From Chryseobacterium nepalense (GTDB lineage Bacteria; Bacteroidota; Bacteroidia; Flavobacteriales; Weeksellaceae): a stretch of 64,000 nucleotides of DNA. The stretch covers positions 3,596,001 to 3,660,000 of the forward strand of contig NZ_CP096203.1 in assembly GCF_023195755.1 (NCBI RefSeq). The letters are read 5' to 3'. Below the pieces are notes generated by a model, which searched no databases, had not been told where the DNA came from, and worked only from the letters and a program-made list of their open reading frames with translations. The position numbers were made by a program, and so were the translations under genes. Positions 16,758 to 26,180 of the stretch are shown here, one piece after another (within the stretch, counting starts at the first letter, position 1; each line of letters opens with the position of its first letter).

Positions 16758-17654
16758 TTGAAAAAACTAGTATTTATATTTTGTTTTTTACTCTGTGCAA
16801 ACGCTTTTTCACAGATTCTTTCTTCGAGTGTGGAAAAGAAAACCATTGCGCTCGGAGAGGTGGATCATATTATTGTGACCATCAACAACCTTAATAACGA
16901 AAAGGTTTCTGCAGCTCCGGAAAATGAGCTGCTTCCCTTTCATTTTGAGGAAGTGAAAGACAGCATCTCGCAGACGCAGGATATCTATTACAGGAGAATA
17001 GAATTTGCTGTTTTTGAAGAAGGGAAATTCACAATTCCTGAGCTGGAGTTTAAAGTGGGAGGAAAAGTCCTGAAAACAATTCCTTATGAAATTGATGTCA
17101 TCAATACTGCTCAGAAAGATGATCCAATTAATGATATCATGAATAATAAAGAGGTAAAGCTTGAAGTTACCGATTACTGGCAGCTGTATAAGTTTTATAT
17201 TCTGGCTGCTATTGCAGTTATCGCCCTGATTATTGCCATAATTATGTTCGTAAAATATGGAAGGAAACGAAAAGATTCACCGGTTGTAGCAACCAATCAA
17301 ACCCTCAAGGAACTCGATTCACTCCAGAAGAAAAAATACGTTGAAACCGGAAATTACCGTTCTTTTTACGTGGAACTGATTGACATTTCAAGAAAGTTTA
17401 TCGCAAAACAATACCGTTTGCCGGCAGATGTTTTACTAACCGATGATCTTGTAGACCTTATGAAGAAAAACAATACCATTTCCCAGGAAAACGAAAGGGT
17501 AGTAGAAGATGTATTCGTAAGAGGTGATCTTGTAAAGTTTGCAAAAACATTCCCGGATAAAGAAACAATGGAAAAAGACCTTGCTGATATAAGAGAATTT
17601 GTAAAGCGCTCATCAAAAGATTTGGAATTTGAAAATTTGAGAAAAGATGTTTGA
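16758..17654 (+). CDS. Bat-operon exported membrane protein, BatD-like, with TTG start
   Basis: A 298-aa protein. The signal peptide (1-19, KKLVFIFCFLLCANAFSQ) is followed by an Ig-like extracytoplasmic region, one membrane helix (about 146-167, ILAAIAVIALIIAIIMFV) and a helical cytoplasmic tail. The tail has QKKKYVETGNYRSFYVELID, similar to DUF4381/BatD C-termini. The start codon must be TTG at 16758: an in-frame TAA lies at 16749-16751 and the signal peptide begins directly after it. It overlaps batA by 8 bases. It is probably an accessory subunit of the vWA membrane complex. Confidence 0.78.
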   Translation: MKKLVFIFCFLLCANAFSQILSSSVEKKTIALGEVDHIIVTINNLNNEKVSAAPENELLPFHFEEVKDSISQTQDIYYRRIEFAVFEEGKFTIPELEFKVGGKVLKTIPYEIDVINTAQKDDPINDIMNNKEVKLEVTDYWQLYKFYILAAIAVIALIIAIIMFVKYGRKRKDSPVVATNQTLKELDSLQKKKYVETGNYRSFYVELIDISRKFIAKQYRLPADVLLTDDLVDLMKKNNTISQENERVVEDVFVRGDLVKFAKTFPDKETMEKDLADIREFVKRSSKDLEFENLRKDV

Positions 17655-18639
17655 TTTTGAGTTTTACAGTCCTTGGTTTTTACTGCTTTTCCTGCTGTTG
17701 ATCCCTGTTCTGATCCGGGACGTCAGCAGTCAGCAGAGAAAAGGAATTAAAGTTCCTACCGTTAGCAATATGGGAGAAAGCGGAGGAATCCGTTTCGTGA
17801 TGTTTTTGCTGAAATTTTCAAAGTATATTATTCTTTCTGCATTAATTATCGCAATGGCAAGGCCGAGAACGTTTACCATCTCTCAGGACCGCGACGATAC
17901 AAAAGGAATAGATATTATGCTTTCGGTGGACGTTTCATTGAGTATGCTTACAAAAGATCTTACTCCGGACCGTATTACAGCTTTAAAAGATATCGCCGTT
18001 AAATTTGTCCAGAAACGTCCGAATGACAGAATCGGGCTCGTAACCTATTCGGGAGAGGCTTTTACAAAAGTTCCGGTGACTTCTGATCATCAGGTTGTTA
18101 TCGATGAGCTACAGAACCTTAATCTTCAGGAACTTGAGCCGGGAACAGCAATTGGAGAAGGGCTTTCAGTAGCCGTGAATCACCTGAAAAACAGTAAAGC
18201 CAAAAGTAAAATTATTATTTTGATGACCGATGGAGTCAACACCATTGAAAATGCAATGCCTCCACCTATTGCCGCTGAACTTGCGAAAAATAACAATATA
18301 AAAGTCTATACTATCGGAATCGGAACCAATGGATATGCACTGATGCCTACACAGATTGATATTTTCGGAGATCTTGTTTTTACGGAAACAGAAGTGAAAA
18401 TTGATGAACCTGTTTTAAAAGAAGTTGCCCAAATGACGGGAGGGAAATACTTCAGGGCAACATCAAATACAAGCCTTGAGGAAGTGTATGACGAAATTAA
18501 TCAGCTGGAGAAATCTGATGTGAAAGTGGCTAAATTATTCAATTATCAGGAATATTTTAAAATCTTTCTTTGGATAGCGTTGGGAATGCTGTTTCTGGAT
18601 GCACTTCTGAGATGGGTATTATATAAAATTTTAAGTTAA
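17647..18639 (+). CDS. batA: BatA, membrane-anchored vWA protein
   Basis: A 330-aa inner-membrane protein. Two N-terminal helices (about 8-25 and 55-75) are followed by a vWA domain with the MIDAS motif DVSLSM and the distal LMTDGVN, plus a C-terminal helix (about 305-325). In Bacteroides fragilis the bat (aerotolerance) genes were linked to oxygen tolerance. The mechanism is unclear, but BatA and BatB are taken to form a periplasmic complex. It overlaps the preceding gene by 8 bases and its last base is the first base of batB, so the cluster is tightly coupled. Confidence 0.92.
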   Translation: MFDFEFYSPWFLLLFLLLIPVLIRDVSSQQRKGIKVPTVSNMGESGGIRFVMFLLKFSKYIILSALIIAMARPRTFTISQDRDDTKGIDIMLSVDVSLSMLTKDLTPDRITALKDIAVKFVQKRPNDRIGLVTYSGEAFTKVPVTSDHQVVIDELQNLNLQELEPGTAIGEGLSVAVNHLKNSKAKSKIIILMTDGVNTIENAMPPPIAAELAKNNNIKVYTIGIGTNGYALMPTQIDIFGDLVFTETEVKIDEPVLKEVAQMTGGKYFRATSNTSLEEVYDEINQLEKSDVKVAKLFNYQEYFKIFLWIALGMLFLDALLRWVLYKILS

Positions 18640-19646
18640 TGGATTGGTACTTAGGTAATTATTGGTATTTGTTATTGCTGTTGCTTCTGCCGCTGTTAGC
18701 CATTTTTCTGGTCCGTTATTTAAAATGGAAAAAGAAAAAAAGGGAACTTTTTGCGGACAGTCGATTCCATCAGCATCTTTTTGAAAAACGTTCGGGTTTT
18801 ACAAAGTTTTTTCCTGCTTTATATTTATTGGGAACACTTTTTCTTATTTTCTCGATCATCGATCTTCTGAGCGGTTCTGAAGAAATCAAGACCAACCAGA
18901 AACTGAATAATGTTATTTTTATGCTGGATGTTTCAAATTCCATGAATGCTGAAGATATCGACCCAAGCCGCCTTACAGAAGCGAAAAATCTCATTATCCA
19001 GACCATGCAGCGGATGAAGAGTGACAAAGTGGGAATTGTAATGTTTGCTGGACAGGCGACTTCTATTATGCCGCTTACAACAGACTACACTTCGGCAGAA
19101 ACATATGTTGGTGCTATTGAAACCAATTCCATGCAGATTCAGGGAACCGATTTTCTTAACGGGATGAAAGTCGCAGTTCAGAAATTTAAAAATGTAAATA
19201 AAGATGCCCGGAAAGTTGTCTTACTGAGTGATGGAGAAGATAATGAAGGAAATGATGACGCTGCCATAAGGCTGGCTAAAAAGGAAGGAATAATGATTAC
19301 TTCCGTAGGGCTAGGCTCTGATGAAGGTGCGCCGGTTCCCGAATATTCGTTTGGACAGCTGATGGGCTATAAAGCAGATATGTCCGGACAAACGGTAATT
19401 TCCAAGAGACAAACGGAAGCTTTGAAAAAAATGGCCGAATCTACGGGAGGAACGTATATTGACGGAAATAATATCAATGAAGCTCCAGAAAGGATTATCG
19501 AAGCTTTGAAAAAGAAAACAGGATCTTCTGAAACTATGGTAAAATCACAGAATGCCAATCATTATTATCAATATTTTCTGGCGGTTTCTATATTTTTCTT
19601 CTTCCTGATATATATGTTTAATCCGAAAAGAGATTTTAATGTATAA
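18639..19646 (+). CDS. batB: BatB, membrane-anchored vWA protein
   Basis: A 335-aa paralogue of BatA with the same plan. N-terminal helices (about 7-25 and 57-75) are followed by a vWA domain with MIDAS motif DVSNSMNAEDI, LLSDGEDNEG and a MAESTGG stretch, and then a final helix (about 310-328). It starts on the last base of the batA stop codon. BatA and BatB are expected to associate through their membrane helices. Confidence 0.92.
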   Translation: MDWYLGNYWYLLLLLLLPLLAIFLVRYLKWKKKKRELFADSRFHQHLFEKRSGFTKFFPALYLLGTLFLIFSIIDLLSGSEEIKTNQKLNNVIFMLDVSNSMNAEDIDPSRLTEAKNLIIQTMQRMKSDKVGIVMFAGQATSIMPLTTDYTSAETYVGAIETNSMQIQGTDFLNGMKVAVQKFKNVNKDARKVVLLSDGEDNEGNDDAAIRLAKKEGIMITSVGLGSDEGAPVPEYSFGQLMGYKADMSGQTVISKRQTEALKKMAESTGGTYIDGNNINEAPERIIEALKKKTGSSETMVKSQNANHYYQYFLAVSIFFFFLIYMFNPKRDFNV

Positions 19647-19720
19647 TCGAAACCTTCGTTCAATGCCTACTTTAACCCAATTTTAACAATTAAGGCACTG
19701 TTTATTAACATATAAAGGAA

Positions 19721-19728
19721 TAATTTTG
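19721..19728 (+). promoter_or_regulatory. -7 box TAATTTTG just before batC
   Basis: This exact TAnnTTTG match lies 6 bases before the batC ATG at 19735 and would give a second, near-leaderless transcript for batC-batD inside the Bat operon. Confidence 0.5.
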
Positions 19729-19734
19729 CATCTG

Positions 19735-20475
19735 ATGAATACTAAAATCATTTTTTTGTCGTTTATTACTGCCTTATTGAGCTCAGGACTACTTTTTGGG
19801 CAAAAAAACTATCGTACACTGGTGTATGAAGGCAATGAAAAATTTAACGGTAAAAATTATGATGCAGCTTCCGCAAAATATATGGAAGCCATAAAAACGA
19901 ATGATAAGGATTTTGCAGCACACTATAATTTAGGCAATGCCCTTTATAAAAGTAAAAAATATGAAGAGGCAAAAGCGGAATTTGAAAAAGCCCAGAGACT
20001 TTCTCAGACCGTTCCTGATAAAGCTGCAGCATTACACAATCTCGGAAACGCTTATATGCAGATGAAACAGCCTGAAAAGGCAGCCGAATTTTATAAACAA
20101 TCTCTGAAACAAAATCCTTACAGCGAGGCTACAAGAAAAAATTACGAGATAGCCAAGCTGAAGGAAAAAGAAAACCAACAGAAAAAACAACAACAAAATA
20201 ACTCCGGCAAAGGAGGCGGTGGCCAAAACCAGCAGAAAAATGATGATCAAAAAGGTCCCAAAGATCAAAAACAAGATCAGGGACAAGGGCAGCAGAATCA
20301 GGGGCAGGGACAAGGAAATAATCCCGAGCAAAAACCTGATAATGAAGGGAAAATCCCAAAACAGCTTGAAAATCAGATACTCAATAAAGTAAGCGATAAA
20401 GAGAAAGAAACCGCCAGAAGAATTTTAAATAAAAATTCTTATTCGATGCCCGAAAGCAACGAGAAAGATTGGTGA
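19735..20475 (+). CDS. batC: BatC, TPR protein with low-complexity linker
   Basis: 246 aa from ATG 19735; an in-frame TTG at 19726 overlaps the promoter box and is unlikely. A signal peptide (ends LLFGQ) is followed by about three tetratricopeptide repeats (residues 25-135; e.g. AAHYNLGNALYKSKKYEEAKAEFEKA). A Gln/Gly/Lys-rich linker (about 145-205, with QGQGQQNQGQGQG) and an acidic-basic tail complete it. BatC is the protein-protein adaptor of the Bat cluster and is periplasmic by its signal. Its TGA overlaps the batD ATG (TGATG). Confidence 0.9.
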   Translation: MNTKIIFLSFITALLSSGLLFGQKNYRTLVYEGNEKFNGKNYDAASAKYMEAIKTNDKDFAAHYNLGNALYKSKKYEEAKAEFEKAQRLSQTVPDKAAALHNLGNAYMQMKQPEKAAEFYKQSLKQNPYSEATRKNYEIAKLKEKENQQKKQQQNNSGKGGGGQNQQKNDDQKGPKDQKQDQGQGQQNQGQGQGNNPEQKPDNEGKIPKQLENQILNKVSDKEKETARRILNKNSYSMPESNEKDW

Positions 20476-22220
20476 TGCAGAGCAGACTTACCTACATAAT
20501 ATTCCTTTTAATATCCGTAATTTCTTATGGACAGGTAAATCTTAGCGTAACTTCCGATAAAACCACTTACACTGCAAGAGATGTCATCAACCTTACGATT
20601 GTGCTGGAAATTGAAGGCAGTGAATACAACAGCCAACAAACCAAGCTGAGGCTTCCGGATTTCTCAAAATTCAATCTCATTGGCACAGGTTCCATAACGA
20701 ATGGTTTTATGGATCCTGAGACCAACACCGTAATTTCTCAATCTGTTACCCGGCTTGCCTTAGAGCCGAAACAAAAAGGAAAATTAAAAATAGGTTCGTT
20801 TCTGATTACCATCAATAATAAGATTTATAAAACCGAACCTTTCGATATTCTTATTAAAGATGTTGATAAAAAAGCTTCTGTCGCAGCGAGTTCCTCAAAA
20901 GATGTTTATCTGAATATGGAGGTGGAAGATCGCGAGGTATATCAGGATGAACCTACCATTGCAGTGCTGAAAGTATATTCCAGGAATATGGATAATCTGA
21001 GAAAGGTAAAGAATATCCGTCTTCCCAAAGATAATGATCTGGATGTATATCCGGTAAGTTTTGCAAAATCTGAAATTGATCCGTCAGATTATGGAAACAT
21101 GTCGTCTCAGGTACTGGCCATCTTTCTTATTTTCCCTAATGAATCAGGATATGTTGAGGTGCCCGGAGCTTCTGCTTCAATGAGTACTTTTGCGGGAAAA
21201 AATAAAATTATTTCCAATAAAGTTAAAATCAATGTTAAAAAGCTTCCTGAAGATTCTCCTGAATCTTTTAAAAATGCAGTAGGAAATTTTAAGGTAAGTA
21301 TTTCTAATATTTCTAAGGAAAAAGCCGAAGTGAAGAAACCCATCAGCGTCCTGGTAAAAGTAAGCGGTGAAGGTAACCTGAAAAACATGGAACTTCCAAA
21401 GCTTGCCGAATCGCCGGATTATGAAGTGTTTGCTCCTAAAATTACGTCCAATGTAAAAACGGAAATGACGGGAATGAAAGGGGAGATCCTCGCTAATTAT
21501 CTTGTAATCCCTAAAAAAGCAGGAGGAATTTCTATTAAAACAGAAAATTTTTCTTTTTTTGATCCGTCTAAAAAAGAATATGTTGATCTTGGGCAGGAAG
21601 TGCTTAATGTCAATGCATTTTCACATGATCAAATCCTGGAATCGCGTACTACGGTTGAAAAAGTAAATGAATATACAAATACTTTCCTGGAGACGGTAAA
21701 TACTCCTGTTCTTAAGACAACATCTTTTAAAGTTAAGGAAAAAAGCAGACTGCATTGGAATATTCTTTTCATCAATATTGCTATATTAATTGCACTGTTT
21801 GTCGCTTATCTTATTTTCAAGAACTGGCAGAAAAAGCGCAGGTTGCAGAAAACAGGTGAGCCTGTTGTGAAGCCATTAGGCACAATAGCAGAAGCAGAGA
21901 AAGAAATCAGGGAACAGCTGAAAACAGATGTGAATGATTATTTTAGTTATTTGGAAAATCTCAAGGATAAAGAAGATTATGAGAAGTTTTTTCAAACCTT
22001 TGAAGAATTGGATTCTGAAGTAAGAAATCAATACTTCCAGAGCTCCGCAGAAGATTTTGCCGGCTTCCTTGAAAACTATAAAGGTGCTGCAATTGCCGAA
22101 GAATACAGAAGTCTTACTCAGAAAATACAGATTGAAAAGTTTGCTCCTGTAAAATCTTCGGAAGGAATGGATATTCTCTTAAGTTCCATTGTGAATTTAT
22201 ATTCTCAAATTAGCAAATAG
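20475..22220 (+). CDS. batD: BatD, large exported membrane protein
   Basis: 581 aa from ATG 20475, which overlaps the batC stop; a TTG six bases earlier is less likely. A signal peptide (about 1-18, ending SYGQ) is followed by tandem Ig-like extracytoplasmic domains of the BatD family (e.g. LNMEVEDREVYQDEPTIAVLKV). One membrane helix (about 428-450, LFINIAILIALFVAYLIF) and a helical cytoplasmic end complete it. It is the last gene of the moxR-bat cluster. BatD is thought to gather with BatA/B at the membrane. Confidence 0.9.
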   Translation: MQSRLTYIIFLLISVISYGQVNLSVTSDKTTYTARDVINLTIVLEIEGSEYNSQQTKLRLPDFSKFNLIGTGSITNGFMDPETNTVISQSVTRLALEPKQKGKLKIGSFLITINNKIYKTEPFDILIKDVDKKASVAASSSKDVYLNMEVEDREVYQDEPTIAVLKVYSRNMDNLRKVKNIRLPKDNDLDVYPVSFAKSEIDPSDYGNMSSQVLAIFLIFPNESGYVEVPGASASMSTFAGKNKIISNKVKINVKKLPEDSPESFKNAVGNFKVSISNISKEKAEVKKPISVLVKVSGEGNLKNMELPKLAESPDYEVFAPKITSNVKTEMTGMKGEILANYLVIPKKAGGISIKTENFSFFDPSKKEYVDLGQEVLNVNAFSHDQILESRTTVEKVNEYTNTFLETVNTPVLKTTSFKVKEKSRLHWNILFINIAILIALFVAYLIFKNWQKKRRLQKTGEPVVKPLGTIAEAEKEIREQLKTDVNDYFSYLENLKDKEDYEKFFQTFEELDSEVRNQYFQSSAEDFAGFLENYKGAAIAEEYRSLTQKIQIEKFAPVKSSEGMDILLSSIVNLYSQISK

Positions 22221-22234
22221 TTAATTTATTTTCA

Positions 22235-22242
22235 TATTTTTG
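22235..22242 (+). promoter_or_regulatory. -7 box TATTTTTG upstream of marC
   Basis: This consensus TAnnTTTG lies 22 bases before the ATG, with an AAAGG ribosome-binding sequence between, so marC has its own promoter after the Bat operon. Confidence 0.5.
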
Positions 22243-22264
22243 CGAAATTAATAATTCTAAAGGC

Positions 22265-22867
22265 ATGGAGATTTTCAATGATTTTTCTATTAAAGAAATC
22301 GTTACCTGTTTTATGGTACTTTTTGCTGTGATCGATATCATAGGATCTGTTCCTATTATCGTAAGTCTTCAGCAGAAATTCGGTAAGATTGAAGCCGAAA
22401 GAGCTACTATTACTGCAGGTCTGATTATGCTTGTTTTCCTGTTCGTAGGAAATAAAATCCTCAAATTCATCGGGGTTGATGTTAATTCATTTGCCATTGC
22501 CGGTGCTTTCGTGATTTTTATTATCGCCCTGGAAATGATTCTGGGGATTGAAATTAACAAAACTTCCGAAGCAAGGTCTGCATCTATTGTTCCCATTGCT
22601 TTTCCTTTGGTAGCAGGAGCCGGAACTTTAACCACCACTTTGTCTCTTAAAGCTGAATTTCACGATATTAATATTATTTTTGGGATCATTCTCAATACAA
22701 TTTTCGTATATTTGGTGCTGAAATCTGCAAACTGGCTTGAGAAGAAAATAGGTGATGCCACACTGGCAATCCTGCAGAAAGTTTTCGGAATCATTCTGTT
22801 GGCAATTTCAATTAAATTATTTACCGCAAATTTTGCCGAATTGGTAAAAACATATATTAATTTTTAA
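22265..22867 (+). CDS. MarC family integral membrane protein (UPF0056)
   Basis: A 200-aa protein with six hydrophobic segments. It carries the family motifs FAVIDIIGSVPIIVSL near the N-terminus, an AGAFVIFIIALEMILG helix and PLVAGAGTLTTTLSL in the middle. MarC proteins were named for the mar locus but have no confirmed role in antibiotic resistance; transport is likely. A small membrane-protein gene follows 5 bases after the stop. Confidence 0.88.
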   Translation: MEIFNDFSIKEIVTCFMVLFAVIDIIGSVPIIVSLQQKFGKIEAERATITAGLIMLVFLFVGNKILKFIGVDVNSFAIAGAFVIFIIALEMILGIEINKTSEARSASIVPIAFPLVAGAGTLTTTLSLKAEFHDINIIFGIILNTIFVYLVLKSANWLEKKIGDATLAILQKVFGIILLAISIKLFTANFAELVKTYINF

Positions 22868-22872
22868 GAATC

Positions 22873-23067
22873 ATGCAGAAGTTTTATAAAGTATTTTTAG
22901 TTGTATTTCTAGTGTTCATCGCAATTAATCTGTATGCACTGGACTGGCAGACTGATTTATTATCAGAAGATAATCTGAAGTTTGTATTTTCAGCGGCTTC
23001 AGCGCTCATTGGTATTATTTTACTTTTTGTAATGAATACATGGAGTAAAGTAGGCGTTAAAAAATAA
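22873..23067 (+). CDS. Small two-helix membrane protein
   Basis: A 64-aa protein with two predicted membrane helices (about 4-22 and 38-56) joined by a short acidic loop (WQTDLLSEDNLKF). The start lies 5 bases after marC and the unit ends in a bidirectional terminator, so it is a real co-transcribed gene. Function not recognised; similar short proteins accompany marC in related genomes only by inference. Confidence 0.65.
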   Translation: MQKFYKVFLVVFLVFIAINLYALDWQTDLLSEDNLKFVFSAASALIGIILLFVMNTWSKVGVKK

Positions 23068-23090
23068 GAATTATATTACAAAATCTATAT

Positions 23091-23122
23091 AAACCTCTTT
23101 CTTTCCCGAAAGAGGTTTTTTT
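23091..23122. terminator. Bidirectional terminator between converging genes
   Basis: Arms AAACCTCTTTC (23091-23101) and GAAAGAGGTTT (23108-23118) are followed by seven T on the plus strand. It separates the marC unit from the isochorismate synthase gene. Confidence 0.8.
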
Positions 23123-23157
23123 ACGAAATTTATTGATGCTAACTGAAGGAATTAAAG

Positions 23158-24135
23158 CTATTCCGTGATCATCGCGAGATTTTTCAGAATCGCTTCAGAT
23201 TTAAGTTCTGTTTCACGCCATTCTTTTTCCGGGCTGCTTTGTGCGGTGATTCCGCCTCCTACAAAGATATGTACGGAATCCTGGTAAAGTTTGCAGCAAC
23301 GAAGGTTGACAAAGTAATAGATGTTTTCTTCTGTTTCAATTTTAATATATCCTGCATACAATTCGCGGGGAAATTTTTCCAGTTCACGGATCTTCTCTTT
23401 ACAAAAATCCTTGGGAATGCCGCATACTGCAGGAGTAGGATGTAATTGTTGAATAATGAGGTCAAGGTTTTCTGGTCGGATCATGGCTTTGAAATCGGTG
23501 CGAAGATGTTTGATATTTCCTGAGACATGATCATAGGTTGCAGATTCTTCAATATCATCAGAATAATTTTTCAGAATATTTCTGATGTATTCCGTAACGG
23601 GTTTTTGCTCTTTAATTTCCTTTTCAGACCAGCTTTCCGAAACAGGAAGCGTTCCTGCAAGGCTCATCGTTTCAAAGGTATGTGCCTTTTTGTTAAATTT
23701 GCCTAAAACCTCAGAGAAAGCTCCCATCCAGGCATTTTTTTCATCAGTAAAAATATACCGGAATGCATTCGGATAAGAATCACAAAGATTTTTAAAACTT
23801 TTTGAAAGATCAATTTTGAGAAAGTCTGTTATGATCTTTCTTCTGGAATACACCAGTTTCGGAAGCTGATTTTGATTGATCACGTCAATCACATTAGCGA
23901 GATTTTTAAGATATTCGTCCTTCGTTTCCGGAGTGAAATGATTGCTGTCTTGTGAAAGAGCACTGCTTACAAGTTGAGTAAGATCTGTTTCTTCAGGTTT
24001 TATTTTAATTATCTTTCCGGGATGCGCAACCGTTTCAGATCCTTCAAAAGAATGAAAAACAATATGTTGTTCATCAGAATTGTTGTTATCTGCAGAATAC
24101 AGATTTTCGTCGAATGGAAGTTTAAAATAAATCAT
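23158..24135 (-). CDS. menF: Isochorismate synthase (MenF/EntC family)
   Basis: A 325-aa chorismate-utilising enzyme that converts chorismate to isochorismate, the entry step of menaquinone synthesis (or of siderophores). The start is taken at ATG 24135, just after the preceding gene's stop; longer frames overlap that gene. The catalytic C-terminal half has LHPTPAVCGIPKDFCKE, FPRELYAGYI, and FVGGGITAQSSPEKEWRET, all conserved in MenF/EntC/DhbC. No siderophore genes are nearby and a MenI-like gene lies 3.2 kb upstream on the same strand, which favours menaquinone. It is shorter at the N-terminus than enterobacterial MenF. Confidence 0.85.
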   Translation of the reverse strand: MIYFKLPFDENLYSADNNNSDEQHIVFHSFEGSETVAHPGKIIKIKPEETDLTQLVSSALSQDSNHFTPETKDEYLKNLANVIDVINQNQLPKLVYSRRKIITDFLKIDLSKSFKNLCDSYPNAFRYIFTDEKNAWMGAFSEVLGKFNKKAHTFETMSLAGTLPVSESWSEKEIKEQKPVTEYIRNILKNYSDDIEESATYDHVSGNIKHLRTDFKAMIRPENLDLIIQQLHPTPAVCGIPKDFCKEKIRELEKFPRELYAGYIKIETEENIYYFVNLRCCKLYQDSVHIFVGGGITAQSSPEKEWRETELKSEAILKNLAMITE

Positions 24136-24154
24136 TGATAGTGCATTTCGAAGA

Positions 24155-25051
24155 TCAGCGTCCGGATATAGCGTAGGAAATCCCAAAGTTGATTTTTCTT
24201 TCTGCAAAGGTATTATTAGTCTTAAAAATGTCAAAATCAAACGTACTGTTTTTTAAAGAAACATTTTTCATTTTATATTGTTGATATTCTAAGGATAAAT
24301 ATACCTTTCTGATAAGCCTGTACTGAACTCCCAAAATGAAACCGAAATTGGTTTGGTCGCTTTTAAAATCGTCCAATTTGCCAAGAATATTGTTTTCCGG
24401 AACTAAAAACTGCATTTTGTAGGTATTACGGTTAAATAAAACTCCTGCAAAAGGACGAATGTTTTTCCACTCATAAATAAATTTTAGTTGAGCTGAATAT
24501 TCAAAATGCTTGTTGTTGAATTTTTGAAATAATAAAGGCTGGCTATCTTTGGTGAAATAATAGCCGTTAAGAATGGTATCATCTCTATTGGCATCGAGGT
24601 CAAATGTCGAATTCCAGTGAGAAATACCGGCGGAAATTAGCAAATAGGTCTGTGGTGATAGTATATTCTTTGAAAACCAGATGTTAAAATTCTCTCCCAA
24701 CTGAGCATTCTGGTTAGAAACAGCTTTCGTCCAATCACTCATTTTTAAACCAAATCCTGTTTCAATTCCAAATGCAGACGCTCCGGATTTCTGTTTTCTG
24801 ATTCTGTTTTTTGCCCTCTGTTTTTCAATATCTTCTTTATAGATATTTCGTACGAAAAATTTTTCTTCCAATCTGGGTTCCGGAAGTAGTAAACCGTTCG
24901 GTTTAAAACGGATCGGCTTAAGAAGGTAAACCGTGTCATAAACGACAACTTTTTCATAAACATATACGGTGTCTACTTTTTTTCGCCTTTGAGCATGAAA
25001 AAAACTGATCAAAAATACAAGCAAAAGAAAAAAAATCTTTTTGAAAATCAT
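24155..25051 (-). CDS. Outer-membrane beta-barrel protein next to the sigma gene
   Basis: A 298-aa protein. A signal peptide (about 1-20, ending FFHAQ) is followed by VDTVYVYEKVVVYDTVYLL, a strand-rich motif common at the N-terminus of Bacteroidota barrel proteins. A basic linker and an 8-10-strand barrel (e.g. AFGIETGFGLKM, YSAQLKFIYEW, FGFILGVQYRL, FGISYAISG) complete it. It is 11 bases downstream of the sigma-factor gene and is probably its regulatory partner or target. The role is unknown. Confidence 0.7.
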   Translation of the reverse strand: MIFKKIFFLLLVFLISFFHAQRRKKVDTVYVYEKVVVYDTVYLLKPIRFKPNGLLLPEPRLEEKFFVRNIYKEDIEKQRAKNRIRKQKSGASAFGIETGFGLKMSDWTKAVSNQNAQLGENFNIWFSKNILSPQTYLLISAGISHWNSTFDLDANRDDTILNGYYFTKDSQPLLFQKFNNKHFEYSAQLKFIYEWKNIRPFAGVLFNRNTYKMQFLVPENNILGKLDDFKSDQTNFGFILGVQYRLIRKVYLSLEYQQYKMKNVSLKNSTFDFDIFKTNNTFAERKINFGISYAISGR

Positions 25052-25062
25052 GGCCCGATTAG

Positions 25063-26175
25063 TTACTTTTCGATAAATATAGTGTCTCTCCTGATTACTT
25101 TTTTGACAACAATTACTTTTTGTGGAGCCTCATCAAGAGAATCTCTATGGATTACATTCTTTGTGCTTTTATGGATTCCCACGATTTTTTCATCATTAAT
25201 ATGTTGTTTTTCTGCAGCATGCTCTTTCTGTTCAGATTCTATATCATCAGATGTATTTTGAACTGACGGTTTTGCAGATACTTCATCTGAAAGTCCGGAA
25301 TTTTTATTTTGTACAGAGATTTCATCCGTCTCTTTAGAAGTATTGCCGGAACCATTCGCTGAAACTGTGTGATCTTTAAATGATAAACTTGTTTTTCGAT
25401 TTACTAAAAATAAAGAAGTTATGATGATGACAAGAAACGTAAGCCCAATTACCGTTTTGTTTTGTAAAGATCTGTTTGAAGAAGAGATCATAACGCTGCC
25501 GGTTTTTATATCTGAAGGAATCTGAAGTTTCCTTGAAGAAGCTATTTTGAAATCTGCAAATTTACTCTGGAAAGTCTGCGCCCAAAGCAATCCGCCAAGT
25601 CCAAAAATAACAAGAACCTGTGCTATCTTGTTTTTCGGCGTATTTTGATTCACATAATTATTCAGCAAATAATTTTGTATTGATTTTTTTGCACGTAAAA
25701 GATGAGATTTTGAAGTGTTAACCGTAATTCCCAGTAATCCTGAAATTTCAGCATGTGATTGGTTTTCAATAAAATACAAATTAAAGACGGATTTGTGGTG
25801 AGGAGGCAGGCTATCAATAGACGAAAGCAGTTCTTCATTGGTAAAATCGTAGATGAAGATATTTTTATCTTCTAAAATAGGGTGTTCCATTTCTGATGAG
25901 TTATCTGGAATTTCTGATGGTTCTGTAGAGATAAAGGTATCTTTGCTATGCTTACGGATATGCTGAAGAGCGTTATTAACTACAATTTTTTTGAGCCATG
26001 CAAATAAAGCTTTTTCATCATTCAGCTGATCATTTTTTTGAATAGCCGTAATGAAACTATCGTGCACAATATCCTCTGCAGTATAAATATCCTGTATATA
26101 TCTGCGGCAAATCCCCAAAAGTTTTGGGGATAAACCTGAATAAATTTTGTTCCAATCCGGCTTTATTTTAGACAT
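25063..26175 (-). CDS. ECF sigma factor fused to a membrane-anchored tail
   Basis: A 370-aa protein, twice the usual ECF length. The first ~185 residues are a normal sigma-70-type factor: region 2 (YSGLSPKLLGICRRYIQDIYTAEDIVHDSF, then LFAWLKKIVVNNAL) and region 4 (LPPHHKSVFNLYFIENQSHAEISGLLGIT). Two hydrophobic stretches follow (IAQVLVIFGLGGLLWA near 205 and VIGLTFLVIIITSLFLV near 248). A long acidic/Ser-rich tail ends in VIVVKKVIRRDTIFIEK. The tail echoes the N-terminal VDTVYVYEKVVVYDT motif of the barrel gene downstream. A built-in membrane anti-sigma module is the likeliest reading. Confidence 0.85.
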   Translation of the reverse strand: MSKIKPDWNKIYSGLSPKLLGICRRYIQDIYTAEDIVHDSFITAIQKNDQLNDEKALFAWLKKIVVNNALQHIRKHSKDTFISTEPSEIPDNSSEMEHPILEDKNIFIYDFTNEELLSSIDSLPPHHKSVFNLYFIENQSHAEISGLLGITVNTSKSHLLRAKKSIQNYLLNNYVNQNTPKNKIAQVLVIFGLGGLLWAQTFQSKFADFKIASSRKLQIPSDIKTGSVMISSSNRSLQNKTVIGLTFLVIIITSLFLVNRKTSLSFKDHTVSANGSGNTSKETDEISVQNKNSGLSDEVSAKPSVQNTSDDIESEQKEHAAEKQHINDEKIVGIHKSTKNVIHRDSLDEAPQKVIVVKKVIRRDTIFIEK

Positions 26176-26180
26176 AGATT

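Noticed and set aside
20032..20359. Long minus-strand frames opposite batC
   Set aside because: They are shadows of the Gln/Gly/Lys-rich linker codons of batC and start and stop inside it.
23158..24135. Siderophore biosynthesis role for the isochorismate synthase
   Set aside because: No entB/entE or NRPS genes nearby, while a MenI-like gene is close; menaquinone is the simpler reading.
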